The position numbers and the translations under genes were made by a program. A DNA stretch of 64,000 bases from Albibacterium bauzanense. Lineage in GTDB: Bacteria > Bacteroidota > Bacteroidia > Sphingobacteriales > Sphingobacteriaceae. The notes below the pieces were generated by a model. The model was not told where the DNA came from. It did no database searches and saw nothing but the letters and a program-made list of their open reading frames with translations. The stretch covers positions 470,562 through 534,561 of the forward strand of contig NZ_SMGO01000003.1 of assembly GCF_004339765.1 (NCBI RefSeq), in the 5' to 3' direction. This document shows, piece after piece, positions 1 to 6,713 of this stretch. The stretch's first letter is position 1; each line of letters begins with the position of its first letter.

Positions 1-865
1 TTTCACGCATTGTTTTGATCCAACGATTACCATCGGTCCCCAGCAGAATATTATCAGGTGTCAACTGCATCACGTCTATATAGGCGATGCCGGTGTAGCA
101 GCTGAAAACAAAAAGGTCTTTTGCATATTGAATTCGCTGTACCGAGAATACTTTTTTCTCAATTCTAGACAGTTCATCGCTGGTTAAAAAGTCGCGCTCC
201 ACTTTTTGCATCCTTAGCTTGTAAAGTTCGAAAGGGTTCTTTTCCATCCAGCCGAGCTTCACACCTAAGCGCACCATCTTACGGAACCGTTCCAAATGCT
301 TCATGACGCCGTTATTTGCCATTCCCTTATGGTGATCGGTCGGTTCATAGGTTCGCAAAAAGTACTCGAATTGAGTTATAAATTTGTAATCCAGTTCGGA
401 GAGGTAGATGTCTGGCTTCTTGAATTGCTGTAGCACAAATTCATTAAGGTATTTTACGGTCGTAAAATAGTTTTTTAGTGTTCCATAGGCTAGCACTTCT
501 TTCATATGCAGGTTATGATATTCCATCAGCGATTGCAGTGTATTTTCCTGCTCTACTTCTCCCAAATACATATTCTTGATTGCCTCGGGGGTGATTAGTT
601 TCTTAGACATGACCATCTCCTGGTAATATCCCGACAGGACACCTCTTACCTGCTCAAGAAATCCATTTAGAATTTTGAGGTCTGTGTTCTTTGCTTTTGG
701 AAGTCCCCTTGAAGAATTCCAATCGGACACTTTCACTTTTTTCTTGAGGGACATCTCAATTCTGGCTCCGTTTACTGCAATCCTTACATAAATCGGGGCG
801 ATTCCGTTTTTTTCTTTGTTCATCCGAAGAATGAAATGAACACCGAACGTGTTTGCTGATCTCAT
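1..865 (-). CDS. Tyrosine recombinase/integrase, Bacteroidota type (C-terminus cut by window edge)
   Basis: Site-specific recombinase expected to integrate and excise a mobile element by strand exchange through a catalytic tyrosine. About 288 residues are visible. It starts MRSANTFGVHF and has an N-terminal arm-binding domain (about residues 5-90, with the typical 'Y.RI.V.G.R.E.S' pattern), a SAM-like core-binding domain (about 105-205, including LDYKFITQFEYFL), and the start of the catalytic domain (about 220 onward). The usual first catalytic arginine position reads TGIAYIDV instead of TGLRxSD; IntDOT-like Bacteroidota recombinases are known to lack this arginine. The catalytic tyrosine lies outside the window. 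The gene sits 300 bp from the 3' end of tRNA-Pro, the usual place for such an enzyme. The start at 863-865 is the only well-placed ATG. Family assignment is firm; the identity of the element is unknown. Confidence 0.9.
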   Translation of the reverse strand, partial: MRSANTFGVHFILRMNKEKNGIAPIYVRIAVNGARIEMSLKKKVKVSDWNSSRGLPKAKNTDLKILNGFLEQVRGVLSGYYQEMVMSKKLITPEAIKNMYLGEVEQENTLQSLMEYHNLHMKEVLAYGTLKNYFTTVKYLNEFVLQQFKKPDIYLSELDYKFITQFEYFLRTYEPTDHHKGMANNGVMKHLERFRKMVRLGVKLGWMEKNPFELYKLRMQKVERDFLTSDELSRIEKKVFSVQRIQYAKDLFVFSCYTGIAYIDVMQLTPDNILLGTDGNRWIKTMRE

Positions 866-918
866 ACACTATTTTTTAAAGTTTAACATAGACTGATATG
901 AACTATTACGTCCAGACA

Positions 919-1023
919 GGTCACCAGAAAAGCCAAAAAAGTAATTCTTTCTGATCTATATGAGTCTAAATATTATTGATGTATATTTCTATATATCAAT
1001 AAGTTAAACCCTTTCTGGTGACC
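919..1023. repeat. Inverted repeat between integrase and tRNA-Pro
   Basis: GGTCACCAGAAA at 919-930 recurs exactly inverted as TTTCTGGTGACC at 1012-1023, with a third partial copy (GGTCACC) at 1044-1050. The repeats flank an AT-rich stretch directly upstream of the integrase start. The spacing and position resemble recombinase arm-type or excision-factor sites, or operators for the integrase gene. The repeat is seen directly; the function is inference. Confidence 0.6.
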
Positions 1024-1106
1024 CAATTTAATAAAATAAAAGAGGTCACCTGATAGTTCTCAGAAGGTATGGATTGAAACGAATTAATATGAACTGTTTA
1101 AAAGCA

Positions 1107-1141
1107 AAAAAGCCTCTAAATCGTATGATTTAGAGGCTTTT
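1107..1141 (-). terminator. Rho-independent terminator of tRNA-Pro
   Basis: Perfect 11-bp stem (1112-1122 with 1127-1137) and a 4-base loop. On the minus strand it is followed by a run of T (complement of 1107-1111), and on the plus strand by TTTT, so it could act in both directions. It lies 24 bases beyond the tRNA-Pro 3' end, between the tRNA and the integrase. Confidence 0.8.
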
Positions 1142-1164
1142 GGATCCAGATGAACTGGTTTCCG

Positions 1165-1238
1165 TCGGGGTGGCAGGATTCGAACCTACGACCTCCACAT
1201 CCCAAATGTGGCGCGATACCGGGCTACGCTACACCCCG
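1165..1238 (-). tRNA. tRNA-Pro(TGG)
   Basis: The 74-nt cloverleaf reads on the minus strand. The acceptor stem is CGGGGTG/CACCCCG, the anticodon arm is CCACA-TTTGGGA-TGTGG with anticodon TGG, and the T arm contains GGTTCGAATCC. The discriminator base is A, and CCA is not encoded. Its 3' end faces the integrase, so it is the likely attachment gene of the element to the left. A strong promoter lies 18 bases upstream. Confidence 0.95.
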
Positions 1239-1256
1239 AATTCCCTAGCGGGTGTG

Positions 1257-1287
1257 CAAATGTAAGAAGTAAATTTGAATTAGCAAA
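1257..1287 (-). promoter_or_regulatory. Promoter of tRNA-Pro
   Basis: On the minus strand the sequence reads TTTG (1284-1287), 19 bases, then TACATTTG (1257-1264). This is an exact match to the Bacteroidota housekeeping consensus TTTG-N19-TAnnTTTG. The predicted start of transcription is about 12 bases before the mature tRNA. The rest of 1288-1610 holds nothing else I can support. Confidence 0.8.
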
Positions 1288-1610
1288 TAATTATAATATT
1301 TATTTCAAAATACTTCATAAAGTGCCTTATTCATTCAAATTCCTAATATATCAGCAAAATACCGTCCTGAAAACAATTCCCATTTCAGCCTAAAAACCAA
1401 TAGAAAGCGCTCCATTTATTTCACCTTAAAATAAACTCAACTCCATACCCCTATCAATCAACCACTTCATAAAAAACAAGCACCTCGTAACTTCCAACAA
1501 AACAAACAATGTAACATCATTGTGCCAATAACATTTTCAATTTTAATCTTAATCAACAACCTTTAATCTTATTTTAGAAACAAAATATCACAACCAAAAC
1601 ACCTATTAAA

Positions 1611-2111
1611 ATGAAAAAGATCACAATTGTATTATTTCTTGCTTTAAGCTTTGGCTTAACAACTTCAGTTCTCGCACAAGGAGGACGTGCTCCTGCCCCA
1701 GCTTTAATGGATTTAACTACCGCTAAAGCGTTGGTAGATGCAGCTACTACAGAAGCCAGAGCAAACAACGCAAATGTTGCTATAGCAGTTGTAGATGCCA
1801 ATGGCGACCTTGTAAACTTCAATCGAATGGATGGTGCCTCAGCGCAAGCAGTTACCAGCTCTCAAGGCAAAGCCCGTGCAGCAATCTTATTCGGTTTACC
1901 AACAAAAGCAGCAGCTGATGCTGTAGCCGCCGGCACACCTTTAAGTGCAAAGCTTACACCATCAGGAGCAGGCGCTTTCCCGGTAACAGTTCAACAAGGC
2001 GGACTTCCAATCATTAAGGATGGAAAAGTAATTGGAGGGATTGGTGTTGGTGGAGCCTCACCTGCAAGCGACGAAATGTTCGCTCAAAAAGGTATAGACT
2101 CAATAAAATAA
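1611..2111 (+). CDS. Secreted HbpS/GlcG-family (haem-degrading domain) protein
   Basis: A 166-residue protein with a cleavable signal peptide (MKKITIVLFLALSFGLTTSVLAQ, cut near residue 22-23), so probably periplasmic. The remainder is a single PF03928-type domain: 'NVAIAVVDANGDLVNFNRMDGA', 'SQGKARAA', and the C-terminal 'PVTVQQGGLPI', 'GKVIGGIGVGG', typical of HbpS/GlcG/PduO-C proteins. Members have been reported to bind haem or cobalamin or to sense redox stress; the ligand here cannot be read from the sequence. It stands alone, with a stem-loop just after its stop, convergent with the old yellow enzyme. The ATG start gives the full signal peptide. Confidence 0.85.
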   Translation: MKKITIVLFLALSFGLTTSVLAQGGRAPAPALMDLTTAKALVDAATTEARANNANVAIAVVDANGDLVNFNRMDGASAQAVTSSQGKARAAILFGLPTKAAADAVAAGTPLSAKLTPSGAGAFPVTVQQGGLPIIKDGKVIGGIGVGGASPASDEMFAQKGIDSIK

Positions 2112-2120
2112 AAACATAAA

Positions 2121-2158
2121 AATAAAGGGAGAAATCTCATCGAAGCACTCCCTTTATT
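2121..2158. terminator. Stem-loop between convergent genes, probable terminator
   Basis: Perfect 11-bp stem (2121-2131 with 2148-2158) with a 16-base loop, starting 10 bases after the HbpS-like stop and ending 32 bases before the old yellow enzyme stop. The T tract is short (TTTATT), so the call is moderate. It could serve both convergent genes. Confidence 0.55.
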
Positions 2159-2190
2159 CATAATCATCAAATTGAATCAGTATCGGGTAA

Positions 2191-3252
2191 TTAAACCAAT
2201 ACCGGGTAATCGGTATACCCCTTCGCATCTGCAGTATACAAACTTGTATAATCTGGTTCATTTAATTCCGCTCCCACAGCTATCCGTTTATCAAGATCCG
2301 GATTAGCTAAAAAGGATCTTCCAAAAGCAACTATATCTGCAAAACCATTATCTAATGCAGCCTCTGCGCTTGATGGTGTAAATCCATTACACTGAATAAT
2401 GGTACCTTTAAAGGAAGAACGAATAGCATCCAATGTATCTTGGGGCATTTGTGCACCAAAGCCTATATGAACGTAAGCAATGCCAATCTCGTCAAGTTCG
2501 CGAGCTAAATAAGCATACGTTTCATGAGCTTCATCATAGGGTTGCAAATCGCCTAAAGTTGAATAAGGAGAAAAACGAATACCTACCTTCTCTTTTCCAA
2601 TCGCAGCTACTACACTTTTTGCAATCTCTATCGCGAATTTCGCTCGCCCTTCTACACTACCTCCAAATTCGTCAGTACGTGTATTTACATTCGGATTTAA
2701 AAACTGCTCAATCAGATAACCATTTGCACCATGAAGTTCAACGCCATCGAAACCTGCTTCAATAGCATTTTTCGCTGCCTTTACATATCCTGCCATCACC
2801 TCTCTCACTCCTTCTGTCGTTAAAGCAACCGGTTCTGAATGATCTTGCATTCCCGAAGTATCTGTAAATATCTCACCAGCAGCCTTAATTGCAGATGGAC
2901 CAACCAAATCAACTCCAGCCGGCAAATTATCTTTATGGCCAATACGGCCACTATGCATTAACTGTAAAAATATTTTGGTGCCATTCTTATGTACAGCTTC
3001 GGTTACTTTTTTCCAACCTTCTATTTGAGCTTGAGAAAAAACACCAGGTATACGGGCATAACCCAACCCTTCGGGTGCCGGTGCTGTCCCTTCTGTAATA
3101 ATTAATCCTGCCCCACTACGTTGCGAGTAATATTCGGCCATTAATGCATTCGGTATATTATCGATTGCTCTGCTACGAGTCATAGGTGCCATCACCAAAT
3201 GGTTCTTAAGGCTCAATCCGCCTTTTGTGTATGGTTTTAAAATCTTATTCAT
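2191..3252 (-). CDS. Alkene reductase, old yellow enzyme family (NemA-like)
   Basis: An FMN-dependent flavoprotein of 353 residues that would reduce activated C=C bonds (enones, maleimides, nitrate esters) with NAD(P)H in the cytoplasm. It is a single TIM barrel: N-terminal 'NHLVMAPMTRSRA', 'GLIITEGTAPAPEGLGY', 'FLQLMHSGRIGH', the substrate-binding 'HGANGYLIEQFLNPNVNTRTDEFGG' block (about residues 174-198, His and Asn conserved), and C-terminal 'ADIVAFGRSFLANPDL' for phosphate binding. Length is normal for the family. Two palindromes lie upstream, suggesting repression by a TetR-like or similar regulator not found here. Substrate is unknown. Confidence 0.93.
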   Translation of the reverse strand: MNKILKPYTKGGLSLKNHLVMAPMTRSRAIDNIPNALMAEYYSQRSGAGLIITEGTAPAPEGLGYARIPGVFSQAQIEGWKKVTEAVHKNGTKIFLQLMHSGRIGHKDNLPAGVDLVGPSAIKAAGEIFTDTSGMQDHSEPVALTTEGVREVMAGYVKAAKNAIEAGFDGVELHGANGYLIEQFLNPNVNTRTDEFGGSVEGRAKFAIEIAKSVVAAIGKEKVGIRFSPYSTLGDLQPYDEAHETYAYLARELDEIGIAYVHIGFGAQMPQDTLDAIRSSFKGTIIQCNGFTPSSAEAALDNGFADIVAFGRSFLANPDLDKRIAVGAELNEPDYTSLYTADAKGYTDYPVLV

Positions 3253-3268
3253 ATCATTGTATTTATTA

Positions 3269-3315
3269 AGACAAATATCTGTCTAATCATAAGATTAAAA
3301 CGATGACATATGTCA
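3269..3315. promoter_or_regulatory. Two palindromes between old yellow enzyme and the Kdp response regulator
   Basis: A near-palindrome at 3269-3284 (AGACA...TGTCT, 14 of 16 positions symmetric) lies 17 bases before the old yellow enzyme start. A perfect 12-bp palindrome TGACATATGTCA occupies 3304-3315. Both contain GACA/TGTC arms. The position suggests operators for the minus-strand gene. No cognate regulator is adjacent. The symmetry is seen; the role is inference. Confidence 0.45.
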
Positions 3316-3408
3316 AATAATTAGTCCTATCCGACAATAAGACATCTATTTGACAGTACGGTAACTTCCAGATTTTATATCTAATTTTGATAATCTAAAA
3401 TCAACCTA

Positions 3409-4749
3409 GTGAGGCAAATTCTTTTAATTGATGATGAAGAGAAACTTCGTACCCTTATGGCCAAAATTATAGGCTTAGAAGGATTTGAAGTAACTCAGGC
3501 GGAAGATGCAAATTCAGCTCAAAAGAAACTTACTCAAAAAGACTTCGATGTCATTATTTGCGACGTTAAATTACCAGACGCCAATGGTGTAGAGCTCATT
3601 AAAGAAATCAAAGACAAACAACCACTATCCGAAGTAATACTTCTCACTGCCTATGGCAATATTAGTGATGGTGTTCAAGCAATAAAAAATGGCGCATTCG
3701 ATTATTTGGTAAAAGGCGATGATAATAATAAAATCGTTCCCTTGTTACATAAAGCAATGGATAAAGTACAACTTGCAAAACGAGTATATCAACTCGAAAA
3801 ACAGGTTGGTAAGAGATATTCATTCGACAATATTATTGGTAAATCAACAGGAATTCTAAATGCTATTGAATTAGGAAAAAAGGTAGCACAAACAGATACC
3901 TCCGTTTTATTGCTCGGCGAAACAGGTACAGGGAAAGAAGTCTTTGCACAAGCTATCCATAATGCAAGTAAAAGAACCAACAAACCATTTATCGCATTAA
4001 ACTGCTCGGCATTTAATAGAGAGTTATTAGAAACCGAACTATTCGGTCATATAGCCGGTGCATTCACAGGAGCTATTAAAGACAAGAAAGGATTGTTCGA
4101 AGAAGCTCATACCGGAACAATATTCTTAGACGAAATTGGCGAGATGGCAATAGAGCTACAGGCGAAATTATTAAGAGTACTGGAAGCTGGAGAATTCATT
4201 AAAGTCGGCACAAGCCTCCCAACAAAAGTAAATGTAAGGGTAATAGCTGCTACAAACCGCAACCTTGAACAAGAAATTGAAACCGGACATTTCAGAAGCG
4301 ATTTATTTTATCGCTTATCTGTATTTCAAATAACACTCCCTCCTCTCCGGGAAAGAATTTCAGATATTGAACTTTTAGCAAGCAATTTCACTCAGGAGTT
4401 TGCGTTGAAAATGAACAAAAAAATCAAATCGCTTGAACCTGATTATATCAAAGCCCTCCAACAAAATCAATGGAAAGGAAATATCAGGGAACTCAAAAAC
4501 ATCATTGAAAGAAGTGTAATCTTAAGCGATAAAGATATTTTAGATACAGATAGCCTGCCCTACGAATTACGCAGTATCCGATCTCAAGACGATAAATCTA
4601 TTTCTGCCTTCTCAATGGCAGGAGTAGAAAAGCTGCATATTCAAAAAGTATTGAATTATACCCAAGGAAATAAAGCCGAAACAGCCAGACTACTCGGTAT
4701 CGGAATTGCCACACTTTATCGTAAAATCGAAGAATATAAAATCGCGTAA
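3409..4749 (+). CDS. Sigma-54-dependent response regulator, likely controlling kdp
   Basis: A 446-residue enhancer-binding protein. The receiver domain (1-120) has acidic residues DD at 8-9 and phospho-acceptor Asp52 in 'ICDVKLPD'. The AAA+ domain (about 140-370) has Walker A GETGTGKE (170-177), the sigma-54-contact GAFTGA (217-222) and Walker B TIFLDEIGE (237-245). A Fis-type helix-turn-helix closes the protein ('NKAETARLLGIGIATLYRKIEEY'). The start is GTG: an in-frame stop lies 18 bases upstream, and the next ATG would cut into the receiver. It directly precedes kdpFABC and a histidine kinase lies at the operon's end, so it probably replaces the OmpR-type KdpE of model bacteria. A TTTTGATA half-site lies at 3385-3392 just upstream, possible autoregulation. 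Confidence 0.9.
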   Translation: MRQILLIDDEEKLRTLMAKIIGLEGFEVTQAEDANSAQKKLTQKDFDVIICDVKLPDANGVELIKEIKDKQPLSEVILLTAYGNISDGVQAIKNGAFDYLVKGDDNNKIVPLLHKAMDKVQLAKRVYQLEKQVGKRYSFDNIIGKSTGILNAIELGKKVAQTDTSVLLLGETGTGKEVFAQAIHNASKRTNKPFIALNCSAFNRELLETELFGHIAGAFTGAIKDKKGLFEEAHTGTIFLDEIGEMAIELQAKLLRVLEAGEFIKVGTSLPTKVNVRVIAATNRNLEQEIETGHFRSDLFYRLSVFQITLPPLRERISDIELLASNFTQEFALKMNKKIKSLEPDYIKALQQNQWKGNIRELKNIIERSVILSDKDILDTDSLPYELRSIRSQDDKSISAFSMAGVEKLHIQKVLNYTQGNKAETARLLGIGIATLYRKIEEYKIA

Positions 4750-4779
4750 ACACGCACTACTTCCAAACTCACCATTCCA

Positions 4780-4802
4780 TTTTGATAAACACCATATCAA
4801 AA
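4780..4802. promoter_or_regulatory. Candidate enhancer site for the sigma-54 response regulator
   Basis: Perfect inverted repeat TTTTGATA (4780-4787), 7-base spacer, TATCAAAA (4795-4802), centred about 120 bases before the predicted sigma-54 transcription start. This distance and symmetry are usual for dimeric enhancer-binding proteins. AT-rich DNA makes chance symmetry possible. Confidence 0.5.
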
Positions 4803-4884
4803 CGATAGGCTAATATTTCTACCTCAGCCATCCAAAACAATACAACATACTATTTATCAATTAATTACAATTATCTTTTTTATT

Positions 4885-4899
4885 TGGAACAGCATTAGC
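4885..4899 (+). promoter_or_regulatory. Candidate sigma-54 (-24/-12) promoter of kdp
   Basis: TGGAACAGCATTAGC fits the RpoN consensus TGGCACG-N4-TTGC with the invariant GG and GC exactly 10 bases apart. Mismatches are C to A at position 4, G to A at 7 and T to A at 13. Transcription would start near 4911, 18 bases before kdpF. The match is strengthened by the adjacent gene for a GAFTGA-containing regulator. Confidence 0.6.
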
Positions 4900-4928
4900 C
4901 TAATGCTTTCAAACAAAAATATAATCTC

Positions 4929-5006
4929 ATGACCCCATTATTCATCATTGCAATCCTGGTATTCTGCTATATGTGCTATGTATTGCTTAAACCAGAAAAA
5001 TTCTAA
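4929..5006 (+). CDS. kdpF: KdpF, small membrane subunit of the K+-transporting ATPase
   Basis: A 25-residue single-span membrane peptide (MTPLFIIAILVFCYMCYVLL, then KPEKF). KdpF peptides are 25-30 residues, begin with a hydrophobic helix and end in a short polar tail of the 'L..PE.F' type, as here. In E. coli KdpF stabilises the KdpABC complex by binding beside KdpA. The gene ends 5 bases before the kdpA start. It is too short for most gene finders. Identity is supported by both sequence and position. Confidence 0.9.
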   Translation: MTPLFIIAILVFCYMCYVLLKPEKF

Positions 5007-5011
5007 TTAAA

Positions 5012-6700
5012 ATGAATACAGAAATATTAGGCATCATTGCCATGTTCGTTATCACACTTCTACTCGCTCTTCCTTTAGGAAAGTACATAGCGCGCGTATA
5101 TAACGGTGATCAAACACTTTTGGATCCTATTTTCAACCCATTAGAGCGACTATTCTTTAAAATAAGTGGGATTAATCCTTATCAAGAATGGAGTTGGCAA
5201 AAGAATATGATTGCTTTACTGGCCATCAACTTTGTTTGGTTCCTTTTGGGCATGTTTATTTTAATGAATATGAGCTGGCTCCCTCTAAATCCTGATCATA
5301 ATCCAAGCCAGAGTGCCCATTTAGCTTTTAACACCACAATATCTTTCTTAGTAAACTGCAACCTACAGCACTATTCAGGTGAATCTGGCGTAAGCTACCT
5401 AGGGCAGCTTTATCTAATGTTTTTACAGTTTGCAAGTGCGGCAACAGGAATGGCAGCCGCTGTAACATTATTCAGAGCATTACGAAAAGGCACTCATAAA
5501 ACTCTAGGAAACTTCTTCAATGACTATCTAAGATCCTGCACCCGTATTTTATTACCTCTCAGTTTTATTATGAGTATCCTCTTAATGTTTAGCGGCACAC
5601 CCATGACCTTAGAAGGTAAACAACAAATGATATCACTACAAGGTGACACAACACAAGTGTCTACTGGTCCGGTCGCAGCCTTTGTTGCCATTAAGCATTT
5701 AGGAACAAACGGAGGAGGATTCTTTGGTGCAAACAGCGCTCATCCTCTTGAAAACCCCACCTATTTTACCAATATGTTAGAAATGATAGCCCAAATGCTC
5801 ATTCCATTCGCTATGGTATTTGCTTTTGGTTATTTCATCCAACGTAAAAAACTATCATGGGTCATTTTTGGAGTAATGACCTTTGGCTTTCTCGCCCTTG
5901 CAATTCCAAACGTAATCATGGAATCGCAAGGAAATCCCATAATTACTCAAATGGGGATAAACAACGAACTCGGCAATATGGAAGGTAAAGAAATACGAAT
6001 CGGAGCTCCTGCATCCGGCTACTGGAGCATTGCAACAACAGTTATATCTACTGGCTCTGTTAACTCTATGCATGATAGTTTTATGCCACTTTCCGGCATG
6101 AACCAACTACTTGCCATGATGACCAACTCCTTTTTTGGCGGAGTAGGCGTAGGAATACTCAACTATTTTATCTTCATCATTCTGGCAGTATTTATCAGCG
6201 GATTAATGGTGGGCAGAACACCCGAATTCTTAGGGAAAAAGATTGAAGCGCGAGAAATGAAAATAGCGATGATCATTGCTTTATTGCATCCTTTTCTAAT
6301 TTTAGCAGGAACCGCAATGGCAAGCTCCTTTCCTCTATATACAGCCAGCACATTAAACAATCCTGGATTTCACGGATTTAGTGAAATGCTTTATGAATAT
6401 ACTTCTAGTGCTGCAAACAATGGCAGTGGCTTTGAAGGTTTAGGAGATAATACCCCCTGGTGGAATATCTCGACCGGGTTTGTATTAATATTCGGCAGAT
6501 TTCTACCCATCATTGGCCCTGTAGCAATTGCAGGCATATTGGGGGCAAAAAAATACATTCCAGAAAGTGTCGGAACCTTACAAACCGATACAGCCACTTT
6601 TGGCTTTATGACCTTAGCAGTTATCGTTATTTTGGCAGCCCTAGCTTTCTTTCCTGTATTAACATTAGGCCCCATCGCAGAATTTTTCTCTATCCATTAA
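5012..6700 (+). CDS. kdpA: KdpA, K+-binding and translocating subunit of the Kdp ATPase
   Basis: A 562-residue polytopic inner-membrane protein of the K+ transporter superfamily, close to the E. coli length of 557. It provides the high-affinity K+ selectivity filter of the KdpFABC pump. Visible landmarks are the N-terminal helix 'GIIAMFVITLLLALPLGKYIA', the P-loop-like 'VNCNLQHYSGESGVSYLGQ' (about 111-130), and the signature 'LGTNGGGFFGANSAHPLENPT' (about 229-249), plus repeated Gly-rich filter segments toward the C-terminus ('TSSAANNGSGFEGLG'). It follows kdpF by 5 bases and kdpB begins 13 bases after it. Expression should occur at low external K+. Confidence 0.98.
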   Translation: MNTEILGIIAMFVITLLLALPLGKYIARVYNGDQTLLDPIFNPLERLFFKISGINPYQEWSWQKNMIALLAINFVWFLLGMFILMNMSWLPLNPDHNPSQSAHLAFNTTISFLVNCNLQHYSGESGVSYLGQLYLMFLQFASAATGMAAAVTLFRALRKGTHKTLGNFFNDYLRSCTRILLPLSFIMSILLMFSGTPMTLEGKQQMISLQGDTTQVSTGPVAAFVAIKHLGTNGGGFFGANSAHPLENPTYFTNMLEMIAQMLIPFAMVFAFGYFIQRKKLSWVIFGVMTFGFLALAIPNVIMESQGNPIITQMGINNELGNMEGKEIRIGAPASGYWSIATTVISTGSVNSMHDSFMPLSGMNQLLAMMTNSFFGGVGVGILNYFIFIILAVFISGLMVGRTPEFLGKKIEAREMKIAMIIALLHPFLILAGTAMASSFPLYTASTLNNPGFHGFSEMLYEYTSSAANNGSGFEGLGDNTPWWNISTGFVLIFGRFLPIIGPVAIAGILGAKKYIPESVGTLQTDTATFGFMTLAVIVILAALAFFPVLTLGPIAEFFSIH

Positions 6701-6713
6701 TTAAAGAGCAATC

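Noticed and set aside
1208..1393. 61-residue open frame on the plus strand
   Set aside because: It begins inside tRNA-Pro and runs through its promoter; no protein-like features.
3382..3389. Sigma-A-type -7 element (TAATTTTG) before the sigma-54 regulator
   Set aside because: No matching -33 element at 18-21 bases; too weak to annotate as a promoter.
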